Part shown: piece by piece, positions 18,976 to 27,188 of the stretch
How the letters are laid out: every line of letters begins with the position of its first letter
Numbering within the stretch: the stretch's first letter is position 1
NCBI GenBank assembly: GCA_016219145.1
Contig: JACRCG010000276.1
Span: 1 to 44,685, forward strand
Direction of reading: 5' to 3'
Source of the DNA: Deltaproteobacteria bacterium
GTDB taxonomy: Bacteria; Desulfobacterota; Desulfuromonadia; Geobacterales; Pseudopelobacteraceae
DNA length: 44,685 nucleotides
Notes under the pieces: generated by a model
What the model saw: the letters and a program-made list of their open reading frames with translations, nothing else
The model's database searches: none
Told to the model about the DNA's origin: nothing
Made by a program: the position numbers and the translations under genes

Positions 18976-20193
18976 ATGGCACAGCAGAAGATATATCTCG
19001 TAGGAGCCGGTATTGCCGGTTGGGAGGGTTTCGGAGCCAAGGCGCTGGAAGTCATCGGCAAGGCCGAAACCTTGATCGCCCACCAGCGGCATCTCGACAT
19101 TTTTCCCGATTTCGGCGGGGAAAGAATGGTTCTTGGAGATCTGCCGGAATTGATGGATTTTCTGAAAAAGACCGACAAACGGGTCGTCATACTGGCTTCA
19201 GGCGATCCGACCTTTTTCGGTATTTCGCGCTTTCTGCTTCGCAATCTACCCAAGGAACGCATCGAGATATTCACCAATGTCACCAGCATGCAGTACGCCT
19301 TTGCCCGAATCAAGGAACCCTGGGATGACGGCATTTTCGTGTCGGTGCATGGTCGCGGCATGCATCAGGCCGTTGACAAGATCATCTCGGCCGAGAAGGC
19401 CTGTGTCCTGACTGACAAGACCAATACCCCGGCCGCAGTCGCAGCCGAGCTGATCGAACGTGGAGCCGAGGGGTACGAGGCCTGGCTCTGTGAAGATCTG
19501 GGCATGCCGACCGAGAAATTCACCAAGACAACCGTGCGCGGCCTTCTGGATATCAGCGCTTCAGAGCTGAATATCCTGATTCTGATCCGCACCTATGAGC
19601 CAAATCTTGTCCACTACCCGCTGATCGGGATCGATGACGACGAGTTCCACACCTCGAAAAAATTGATCACCAAGCAGGAGGTGCGGGCCGTTACCCTGGC
19701 CAAGCTCCAGCTGCAGGACGATCTGGTGCTGTGGGATATCGGCGCCGGAAGCGCCTCTGTCTCCATCGAAGCCTCCAATCTCATGCCCAACGGACGCATC
19801 TTTGCCGTGGAACGCAATCCGCAATGCATCGGTTTCATCAACGAAAATCTGAAAAAATTCTGTGCCCGCAACATCAAGCTGATCGAAGCCTTTGCCCCGG
19901 ACGGCCTGGATGATCTCCCGGATCCGGATCGGGTCTTTATCGGCGGCGCCGGCGGTAAACTGGACGTGATCATCGATACGGTTTCACAGCGGCTCAAGCC
20001 GGAAGGGGTGGTGGTGATCAATGCCGTAACCCTGGACACCCTCACCAGGGCGGTAGAGTTTCTGGAAGACCAGGGGTTTACGGTGGAAGCAACCTGCGTC
20101 AACATCGCCAAGACCCGCAACCTGACCGAGTACAAGATGTTCGAAGCCCAGAATCCGGTTTACGTCATCTCAGCCAGAAAGGGTGACGAGTAG
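18976..20193 (+). CDS. cobL: Bifunctional precorrin-6Y C5,15-methyltransferase (CbiE/CbiT)
   Basis: KIYLVGAGIAGWEGFGAKALEVI..LASGDPTFFGISRFL plus CbiT module VTLAKLQLQDDLVLWDIGAGSASVSIEAS...RVFIGGAGGKLDVI. Confidence 0.9.
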   Translation: MAQQKIYLVGAGIAGWEGFGAKALEVIGKAETLIAHQRHLDIFPDFGGERMVLGDLPELMDFLKKTDKRVVILASGDPTFFGISRFLLRNLPKERIEIFTNVTSMQYAFARIKEPWDDGIFVSVHGRGMHQAVDKIISAEKACVLTDKTNTPAAVAAELIERGAEGYEAWLCEDLGMPTEKFTKTTVRGLLDISASELNILILIRTYEPNLVHYPLIGIDDDEFHTSKKLITKQEVRAVTLAKLQLQDDLVLWDIGAGSASVSIEASNLMPNGRIFAVERNPQCIGFINENLKKFCARNIKLIEAFAPDGLDDLPDPDRVFIGGAGGKLDVIIDTVSQRLKPEGVVVINAVTLDTLTRAVEFLEDQGFTVEATCVNIAKTRNLTEYKMFEAQNPVYVISARKGDE

Positions 20194-20909
20194 TGGGGCA
20201 GATCTACGCCGTCGGTGTCGGCCCGGGAGACCCGGAGCTGTTGACCCGCAAGGCCGAGCGCGTCCTGCGGAATGCAGATGTGATTCTCGCCCCGGTCTCA
20301 AATCCCGCCGAAGCCAGTGTGGCGCTGGAGACAATCCGCGAATTCATTGACGAAACCCGTCAGGAAATCATCATCCACCAGTTCCCGATGACCTCCGACA
20401 GAACCAGACTGATACCGGCCTGGCAGGAGGCAGCCGCGCTGATCGCCGGCCACGCGCTGGCCGGGCGTCGGATAGCCTTCATAACCATCGGCGATCCGCT
20501 CTTCTATTCCACCTTCATCTACTTGCTGCGTATCCTGCATGAGCAGTGGCCGCAACTTCCGATCGAGATCATCCCCGGCATCTCCAGCATCAACGCCTCG
20601 GCGGCCCAGGCCGGCATCCCGCTGGTTGAATCGGAAGAGAAGATGGCGGTTATTCCGGCCACGGCCGGGATCGAGCAGATAGCGCTCGCGCTGAGCCAGT
20701 TTGAAACAGTAATCCTTTTGAAAGTCAAACCGCTTTTCGCCCAGATTCTGGAACTGCTCTGCCGGCAGGGGCTTGAGGCAGGCACCGTATTTGTCGAACG
20801 GGTCGGCAGCTCCCGTCAGAAAATAATGACCGATTTTACCCAAATCTCGGCCCATTCTCCGGATTACCTGTCGCTTCTGATCATCAAGCGGCCTGTTTTG
20901 CTGAATTGA
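20193..20909 (+). CDS. cobI: Precorrin-2 C(20)-methyltransferase
   Basis: GQIYAVGVGPGDPELLTRKAERVLRNADVILAPVS...ITIGDPLFYSTFIYLLRIL..IEIIPGISSINASAAQAGIPL: CobI/CbiL. GTG start overlaps the upstream stop (TAGTG). Confidence 0.88.
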   Translation: MGQIYAVGVGPGDPELLTRKAERVLRNADVILAPVSNPAEASVALETIREFIDETRQEIIIHQFPMTSDRTRLIPAWQEAAALIAGHALAGRRIAFITIGDPLFYSTFIYLLRILHEQWPQLPIEIIPGISSINASAAQAGIPLVESEEKMAVIPATAGIEQIALALSQFETVILLKVKPLFAQILELLCRQGLEAGTVFVERVGSSRQKIMTDFTQISAHSPDYLSLLIIKRPVLLN

Positions 20910-21338
20910 TTATACTGACTGGATATCATCCCCCGGCTTGATCATCCCGCCGGAAATAACTTTGGCAAAGATCCCCTCCTTGGGCATGACGCAATCACCG
21001 GCCTGATAGAAAATGGCGCAGCGGGTGTGACACTCCTTACCGATCTGGGTCACTTCCAGCAGGGTTTCCCCAATCCGGAGACGTGTGCCGATCGGCAGAG
21101 AAACCAGCTCAATGCCGTTGGTAGTTATATTCTCTGCAAAATCACCCGAATCCACATCCAGCCCCAACGCCCGCATCTTGTCAATACTCTCCGAAGCCAG
21201 AAGGCTCACCTGGCGGTGCCAGTCACCGGCATGGGCATCGCTGACAATGCCATGATTTTCAAGCAGTTCCACCGAATCAACCGGGGTCTTGCGCTCCCCT
21301 TTTTTCTCGCTTATGCAGACCGCTACTACCTTTGCCAT
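20910..21338 (-). CDS. MOSC domain-containing protein
   Basis: AVCISEKKGERKTPVDSVELLENHGIVSDAHAGDWHRQVSLLASESI...DFAENITTNGIEL...CHTRCAIFYQAGDCVMPKEGIFAKVISGG: MOSC pattern. Confidence 0.9.
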   Translation of the reverse strand: MAKVVAVCISEKKGERKTPVDSVELLENHGIVSDAHAGDWHRQVSLLASESIDKMRALGLDVDSGDFAENITTNGIELVSLPIGTRLRIGETLLEVTQIGKECHTRCAIFYQAGDCVMPKEGIFAKVISGGMIKPGDDIQSV

Positions 21339-21343
21339 AACAG

Positions 21344-22324
21344 TTATCCCCCTACTTGAGACATCGTAAAATTTGTGTGGCTGTAGCCATCCTGCGAGAT
21401 TTCATGCCGCTCCGGTTTGCCGGACACGATATGCCTCAGCGCCGCTGCCAGTCCCTGGCGGTCCGGCGGCCTGAGCCACGGCAGCAGATCGGTCTTTTCA
21501 TCCGAAAAAAGACATCCTTTGGCCTGTCCGGTGGAGGTAACCCGAATACGGTTGCATTCACTGCAGAAATGGCCGGATACGGCGGTGATAATGCCGATAC
21601 TGCCACGGGCACCGGGAATGCGAAAATCCCGGGAAGGCCCTGCAAACGGCCCTTTATCGACCGGCTCCAGCGAGTGTATCGCCTCAATGCGCTGCAGGAT
21701 CTCTTCTCCCGATATGCAGTAACGCTGCCACCCCTCCTCCTTGACCGCCGGCATATACTCGATAAAGCGGATGGAGTTGCCTCTGCTGCGGGACATCTCG
21801 GCGAAGTCGAGAATCTCTTCATCGTTGACCCCGCGCATGATGACACAATTGATCTTGGGAGGCGGAAAACCGGCCTGTTCGGCGGCATCCAGCCCTGCCA
21901 GCACTCTGCCGAGATCGCCACCTCGTGTGATCTCGCTGAAGGTCTGCGGCTTCAAGGAGTCGAGACTGACATTCAGGCGCTGCACGCCGGCCCGGTACAG
22001 ACCAGCGGCCATTTCGGCCAGCTTCAGACCGTTGGTGGTCAGGGCCAGATGCCTGAGACCGGGGATTACCGCCAGTTTTTCCAGGAAAGCGGTCAAGCCG
22101 ACCCGCACCAGAGGTTCGCCGCCGGTGATACGGATCTTCTCGATTCCGAGCTCCACAGCAGTTTCGGCTATCAGCTGAAGCTCTTCATACGTCAGCACCG
22201 CCTCGTGCCCGCGCTTGACAATCCCTTCCTTGGGCATACAGTAGAAGCAGCGCATGTTGCAGCGGTCGGTCACTGATAACCGCAGATAATTTATGTTTCT
22301 CCCGATGGAGTCAGTCAGTTGCAT
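21344..22324 (-). CDS. moaA: GTP 3',8-cyclase MoaA
   Basis: INYLRLSVTDRCNMRCFYCMP...RITGGEPLVR...VSLDSLKPQTFSEITRGG...GSIGIITAVSGHFCSECNRIRVTSTGQAKGCLFSD. Confidence 0.96.
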   Translation of the reverse strand: MQLTDSIGRNINYLRLSVTDRCNMRCFYCMPKEGIVKRGHEAVLTYEELQLIAETAVELGIEKIRITGGEPLVRVGLTAFLEKLAVIPGLRHLALTTNGLKLAEMAAGLYRAGVQRLNVSLDSLKPQTFSEITRGGDLGRVLAGLDAAEQAGFPPPKINCVIMRGVNDEEILDFAEMSRSRGNSIRFIEYMPAVKEEGWQRYCISGEEILQRIEAIHSLEPVDKGPFAGPSRDFRIPGARGSIGIITAVSGHFCSECNRIRVTSTGQAKGCLFSDEKTDLLPWLRPPDRQGLAAALRHIVSGKPERHEISQDGYSHTNFTMSQVGG

Positions 22325-22332
22325 AAAACCAT

Positions 22333-22440
22333 TCTCTCACTCGCTCACGTTGTTCGCTCAAGCTCACAGAGCTCACAGAGGATTTTAAAATGTAATACCG
22401 GTTGGTTTTCTCAGTGCGCTTTGTGAGCTCTGTGAGAAAA
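22333..22440. repeat. Divergent CTTTGTG/CTCACAGAG-type inverted repeat, copy C
   Basis: ctcacagagctcacagag...ctttgtgagctctgtgaga arms flanking ~45 nt; related in composition to copies A, B and D. Confidence 0.6.
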
Positions 22441-22470
22441 TCGACTTTGATGTACTGATCTGATTTGACG

Positions 22471-22977
22471 CTATCCCTTTATTATCTGTGTTTCCACAAA
22501 GTCGGCCACCTGCGCTGTGTTGTTGATATCCAGCAGCGGCACATCCAGCTCCAGCGGGGAATCTGAAGCGACCGCCACCAGGGTCGGATCATGCTCCTCC
22601 CCCCGGCAGATCAGGGTGGCGCTGCGTTCGCTGCGATGCACCTCTATCTTGGGCAGTCCGCTCTTCTTGAACCCTTCGGTCAGGATTACATCTACATCGG
22701 CAAAGTAGGTGGCGATCAACTCATCAACCGGGGGCGGTTCCGGATGCCTTTTTATCAGGGCCAGTTTTTCCGGCGAAGAGACCAGCATTGTATCGGCGCC
22801 GGCATGGGTCAGACGCCAGCTGTCCTTGCCGGGGTAATCGATTTCAAAACGATGGGCATCATGCTTGATGACCCCCACGCGGTAACCGCGCTGTTTCAGC
22901 TCGGCGATGACCTTCTCCAGCAGAGTGGTCTTGCCGGTTCCGGATTTGGCGACAAATGAGACGGCTTTGGCGATCAT
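22471..22977 (-). CDS. mobB: Molybdopterin-guanine dinucleotide biosynthesis protein B
   Basis: MIAKAVSFVAKSGTGKTTLLEKVIAELKQRGYRVGVIKHDAHRFEIDYPGKDSWRLTHAGAD..LILTEGFKKSGLPKIEVHR. ATG after GAGGAG. Confidence 0.93.
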   Translation of the reverse strand: MIAKAVSFVAKSGTGKTTLLEKVIAELKQRGYRVGVIKHDAHRFEIDYPGKDSWRLTHAGADTMLVSSPEKLALIKRHPEPPPVDELIATYFADVDVILTEGFKKSGLPKIEVHRSERSATLICRGEEHDPTLVAVASDSPLELDVPLLDINNTAQVADFVETQIIKG

Positions 22978-23065
22978 ACGCTCCTCGTACATCATGGATG
23001 TTGCTGCCAGGTTTTAAAATAGTAGACCAACACCACTTTGCTTGCAAAGCAAAAAGCTCAAAAAA

Positions 23066-23079
23066 TTGACCTTTGTCAT
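23066..23079. promoter_or_regulatory. Candidate CRP/FNR-superfamily (HcpR/DNR-like) operator
   Basis: TTGAC-cttt-GTCAt dyad about 36 nt upstream of the YgbA-like start. Confidence 0.4.
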
Positions 23080-23114
23080 GTAGGATGCTAGAAATCCGGA
23101 TCATGATCACATCC

Positions 23115-23459
23115 ATGGAAACACTTACAAAACAGCAAAAGAGTGACATCAGGCTGATCGGCAAGTTTGTCGAGGTCTATTGCGACGGGAAACATGCAAC
23201 GGCCGAGAAAATGGCTTTTCCGCTTCCGCAAGATCTTGGTGAGCGCCGGATCTGCAGAGACTGTTCGGATTTCCTGGCCTACGCTGTGGCAAGGCGGCTG
23301 AAATGCCCGCTGGAATCCGAGAAGCCCAGCTGCAAGCATTGCCGTATTCACTGTTATGCCAGGCCGCAGTTGGCGAAGGTCAAGGAGATTATGGCCTATT
23401 CGGGCAAAAAACTGATGCTCAGGGGAAGACTGGACTACATCTGGCACTATTTTTTCTGA
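23115..23459 (+). CDS. Nitrous oxide-stimulated promoter family (YgbA-like) protein
   Basis: DIRLIGKFVEVYCDGKHA...ICRDCSDFLAYAVARRLKCPLESEKPSCKHCRIHCYARPQLAKVKEIMAYSGKKLMLRGRLDYIWHYF: Cys-rich YgbA pattern. Confidence 0.85.
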   Translation: METLTKQQKSDIRLIGKFVEVYCDGKHATAEKMAFPLPQDLGERRICRDCSDFLAYAVARRLKCPLESEKPSCKHCRIHCYARPQLAKVKEIMAYSGKKLMLRGRLDYIWHYFF

Positions 23460-23464
23460 TCCGT

Positions 23465-23618
23465 TCTAATTTGCCGCCAAGTCCCTTCTCCCTGAGGGAG
23501 AAGGTGGCCGAAGGCCGGATGAGGGGGAGCAGTGCCTCATAATCCAGCATCCCCCCCTCACCCTGACCCTCTCCCTCATGGAGAGGGGACTATTTAGAAT
23601 ACCAAGCGGCAAATTAGA
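23465..23618. mobile_element. MITE-like element with 13-bp TIRs and internal palindromes
   Basis: TCTAATTTGCCGC (23465-23477) and GCGGCAAATTAGA (23606-23618) enclose CCCTTCTCCCTGAGGGAGAAGG and CCCTCTCCCTCATGGAGAGGGG palindromes. Confidence 0.65.
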
Positions 23619-23668
23619 GCTACTTAGGCTGCTTCCTACAAACCTGATCACTCAAAAGGAGAACCACC

Positions 23669-24427
23669 ATGCTGAGAAAAATCGTAAAAATTGATCAGGA
23701 CAAATGCAACGGCTGCGGAGAATGCGTCCCATCCTGCGCCGAAGGGGCCATCACTATTATCAACGGCAAGGCCGTTCTGGCTGCCGATAACCTCTGCGAC
23801 GGCCTGGGGGCCTGCCTGGGCGAATGCCCGATGAACGCCATTACCGTCGAGGAGCGCGAGGCGGATGAATTCGATGAAGCGGCTGTAGAGCAGCATCTGG
23901 CGGCTTTAGGCCAACCCGCTCCACCACACCAGCACACGCCACCACAACAGGCCGCACCCGCCCGGCAGCAGCACGCCGGCGGCGGCTGCCCCGGTTCGCG
24001 CGCCATGAGCTTTGCGCCGGCCCAGGAATCAACCGCGCCTGCTTCAGGAGCCAGCATCCAGAGTCGTCTGGCCCAATGGCCGGTACAACTGACCCTGGTC
24101 CCCACCACAGCGCCCTATTTCCAGGGGGCCGACCTGCTGATCACCGCCGACTGCGTTCCGTTCGCCTACGCCAACTACCACGAGGATTTCCTCAAGGGCA
24201 AGGCGGTGGTAGTCGGCTGCCCCAAACTTGATGACAACAACTTCTATCAGCAGAAACTGACCGAGTTGTTCAGTAAATCGGATATAAAGAGCATTACCGT
24301 GCTAAAGATGGAAGTCCCCTGCTGCGGCGGCATCGCCGTAGCGGCCAGACAGGCGCTGGCAGCCAGCGGCAAGCAGATTCCGTACCGGGAAGTAACCATC
24401 GGGATTCAGGGCGGTATTAAAGGCTAA
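23669..24427 (+). CDS. 4Fe-4S ferredoxin-domain protein
   Basis: CNGCGECVPSCAEGA and CDGLGACLGECPM clusters, a His/Pro/Gln-rich linker, C-terminal domain with VEVPCCGGIAVAARQAL-like motif. Confidence 0.85.
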   Translation: MLRKIVKIDQDKCNGCGECVPSCAEGAITIINGKAVLAADNLCDGLGACLGECPMNAITVEEREADEFDEAAVEQHLAALGQPAPPHQHTPPQQAAPARQQHAGGGCPGSRAMSFAPAQESTAPASGASIQSRLAQWPVQLTLVPTTAPYFQGADLLITADCVPFAYANYHEDFLKGKAVVVGCPKLDDNNFYQQKLTELFSKSDIKSITVLKMEVPCCGGIAVAARQALAASGKQIPYREVTIGIQGGIKG

Positions 24428-24500
24428 GTTTCTTCGCTATCTGTAAAAACAGATTCATATTTTGTCAGTTTTGACCGGTTAGGTATTTGCAGTTGCACGA

Positions 24501-24615
24501 AAATCCCCCCACCCCTTGCGGGCGGGGGTTAGGGGGCGGGGGGATTTGCCACATTTGACTCAGTTGGCAGCTTCACCCACCCCCCGCCCCCCGCCCGTCC
24601 AGGGAGGGGGAGTTT
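24501..24615. repeat. GC-rich inverted repeat pair with G-quadruplex potential
   Basis: AAATCCCCCCACCCC (24501-24515) / GGGGCGGGGGGATTT (24533-24547), and a C-rich half CCCACCCCCCGCCCCCCGCCC (24576-24596). Confidence 0.75.
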
Positions 24616-24738
24616 AGAGCAATAACCAAACGGACACTGCTGATATTTACTTGAATGCAAGACGAAATAAATTTATTCTGCATGCTCCGAATCTGGTGCC
24701 AGCCGGTTCGCTATCAGCAAAGTCACAGAGGACGGCGC

Positions 24739-25668
24739 ATGCATAATCCTATAAATTTACTCAAACGAACCGGTCTGCTGGTGGTCAGTATCTGTTTCAT
24801 GACAGCATCCGTTCCCGGCAAAGTACATGCCGTACTTCCGGGAGATTTGAACGCTAACGGGACAGTGAGCATATCGGAAGTCCAAAAAGTGATTAATTCA
24901 TTCCTGGGATTGATTCCTGATTCTCCGCTGGTAACAGCCGGGAAAGTTGTATTTGGCTCACCCAGCAGTTTTACGGTAACCGGAACAGACCTTGACAAGA
25001 CAGTCGCAACACCCACCGGCGCCTGCACAAACCTGACCGAGCAGCCGGGCGGCACGGCAACGCTGCGCTCATACTCGTGTGTTCCATCAGCAGTGGGTGC
25101 CCTGGATATCTCTATAAGCTCGGCCTCAAATGGGGCGCTGCTCTCCCAGGCAAGATTTTCGGTCCCGAACCCTCAGGTAACGATGGTTACGACGATGGGA
25201 ACCATTGTGATAGAACTGAATCCGGCCAAGGCACCGAAAACCGTGAACAATTTTCTGCAGTATGTCCGTGAAGGCTTTTACGATAATACGATCATCCACC
25301 GTGTCGTTAAGGGCTTTGTTGTTCAGGGGGGTGGCTACGGTACAAACCTGACCCAAAAAGCTACTCACGCTGCTATCGAGCTGGAACCGCCTTCTGTAAC
25401 CGGGCTGACCAATACACAAGGCACAATAGCGATGGCAAGAACCGCAGAATTGAATTCTGCCACCTCCCAGTTTTACTTCAATACGGTTAACAACAGTCCG
25501 GGGCTTGACCTACCAGCTGCAGGTCAAACTCTGGGTGGGTATGCAGTATTCGGGAGCATTGTACAAGGTATGCCGGTTGTTCAGGCCATCGATGTTGTCC
25601 CGGTCGATGTGACATATAATCTTCCTGTTACCATGATCACCATAACATCAGCCAGGCAGACTCAATAA
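24739..25668 (+). CDS. Secreted peptidylprolyl isomerase (cyclophilin) with dockerin/EF-hand-like N-terminus
   Basis: Signal peptide; GDLNANGTVSISEVQKVINSFLGL (dockerin-like Ca-binding loop); TTMGTIVIELNPAKAPKTVNNFLQYVREGFYDNTIIHRVVKGFVVQGGGYG cyclophilin. Confidence 0.85.
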   Translation: MHNPINLLKRTGLLVVSICFMTASVPGKVHAVLPGDLNANGTVSISEVQKVINSFLGLIPDSPLVTAGKVVFGSPSSFTVTGTDLDKTVATPTGACTNLTEQPGGTATLRSYSCVPSAVGALDISISSASNGALLSQARFSVPNPQVTMVTTMGTIVIELNPAKAPKTVNNFLQYVREGFYDNTIIHRVVKGFVVQGGGYGTNLTQKATHAAIELEPPSVTGLTNTQGTIAMARTAELNSATSQFYFNTVNNSPGLDLPAAGQTLGGYAVFGSIVQGMPVVQAIDVVPVDVTYNLPVTMITITSARQTQ

Positions 25669-25683
25669 CAGGTCAGACAAAAC

Positions 25684-26205
25684 ATGCCACCAACCATCGA
25701 AATAATTCAGGCTGACATAACAACCCTGGCGGTGGATGCCATTGTCAACGCCGCCAACAACACCCTTCTGGGCGGCGGCGGCGTTGATGGCGCCATCCAC
25801 CGCGCTGCCGGGCCGCAGCTGGTGCAGGAGTGCGCCGGACTGATGGGGTGTGAAACCGGCGACGCCAAGATCACCGCAGGTTACAGATTACCTGCCCGGC
25901 ACGTTATCCACACGGTCGGCCCGGTCTGGCAGGGCGGCGACAAAGGCGAGCCGGGATTGCTGGAATCGGCCTACCGCCGCTGCTTTGAGGTGGCGCACCA
26001 GTACGGTCTGAAAAGCATCGCCTTTCCCGCCGTCAGCGCCGGTGTCTATGGTTATCCGATGCGCGAGGCGGCCGTAATCGCCATTTCCGCAGCTCAAAAT
26101 GCAATCTGCTTGTATCCGGAACTGGAACGAATCATCTTTGTCCAGTTCAGCGAGCCGGCACAACAGGTCTACCGGGAAGCAGCAGCCAGACTCGGTGTAA
26201 AATAG
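25684..26205 (+). CDS. Macro domain protein (O-acetyl-ADP-ribose deacetylase-like)
   Basis: [46 protein letters not shown]...[39 protein letters not shown]. Confidence 0.94.
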   Translation: MPPTIEIIQADITTLAVDAIVNAANNTLLGGGGVDGAIHRAAGPQLVQECAGLMGCETGDAKITAGYRLPARHVIHTVGPVWQGGDKGEPGLLESAYRRCFEVAHQYGLKSIAFPAVSAGVYGYPMREAAVIAISAAQNAICLYPELERIIFVQFSEPAQQVYREAAARLGVK

Positions 26206-26214
26206 GGGCGAACC

Positions 26215-27183
26215 ATGCTTGAACTTCTTCGCAGCATCCCCGGCCCACAATTTCTGATACTCTTCCCACTGCTGGTTATCGCCGGCATCGCAATCGGCAG
26301 GATGCAGATCAACAATGGCCGGTCCGGGTTACGGATGCCGGAACTGTCCGAGTTTTCGCCATCTTCAATTGCATGTTTGCGCGGCGGGTGGGAACTGGTT
26401 TTGAAAACAGCTGTCTTCAGTCTCTGGCAGCGCGGTGTCATCGAACTGGTAAACGACACCGGCAGTGAAACAGAGAAGACCAGACAACTGTTTGGTACGG
26501 TGACTATACAGATCAAGAGCAAACAGGCATCCCGCTATCTGTTCCGAAGGGCCGACGGCGCCTCTCTTCCGGCCGAACGGATCGAGATGGCGGTCTGGAG
26601 ATTCCTCGAAACTGAACGTAAACCAGAGGACTTTTTCAAGGCCGCGACCCTGCAATCGTTTGTTGAAACCCATGTGCGGCAATCGCAAACAGAACTGGAG
26701 CGGAGCGGGCTGCTGAGATCGGCCGATCAGCACAGCAATGCCTGGCTGACCTACCTGGCGGTTCTGGTCGCTGTGGAGGGGATCGGCATAACCAAGCTGC
26801 TGCTCGGTCTCAGCCACGACAAGCCGGTCGCCTTTCTCGCGATCATGATGGTTGTCGCGTTTCTGGCGGTCTCAATTGCGCTTAACCCTTCCACAAAACT
26901 CACCCCGCTCGGCAAAGCATTTCTGAAAAAACTGGAGGAACACTTTGGCTGGCTAAAGGATGCGGTCAAAGACAAAGAAGCACCGGGCATCGATCCGGCT
27001 TACGCCTTTGCCATTTTCGGCACGACGGTTCTGGCCGGCACCCTGCTGTATGCCCCGTTCAGCGAAGCCTTTCCCGCCAGAACGACCGGAGGCTGCGGTG
27101 GCAGCGGCTGCGGTGGCAGCGGCTGTGGCGGAGGCGGATGCAGCGGCGATGGTGGTTGCGGCGGCTGTGGCGGCGGGGATTAA
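26215..27183 (+). CDS. TIGR04222-like membrane protein with Cys/Gly-rich C-terminal tail
   Basis: TM segments, then GGCGGSGCGGSGCGGGGCSGDGGCGGCGGGD terminal tail; layout resembles TIGR04222-type proteins. Confidence 0.7.
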   Translation: MLELLRSIPGPQFLILFPLLVIAGIAIGRMQINNGRSGLRMPELSEFSPSSIACLRGGWELVLKTAVFSLWQRGVIELVNDTGSETEKTRQLFGTVTIQIKSKQASRYLFRRADGASLPAERIEMAVWRFLETERKPEDFFKAATLQSFVETHVRQSQTELERSGLLRSADQHSNAWLTYLAVLVAVEGIGITKLLLGLSHDKPVAFLAIMMVVAFLAVSIALNPSTKLTPLGKAFLKKLEEHFGWLKDAVKDKEAPGIDPAYAFAIFGTTVLAGTLLYAPFSEAFPARTTGGCGGSGCGGSGCGGGGCSGDGGCGGCGGGD

Positions 27184-27188
27184 GTATC

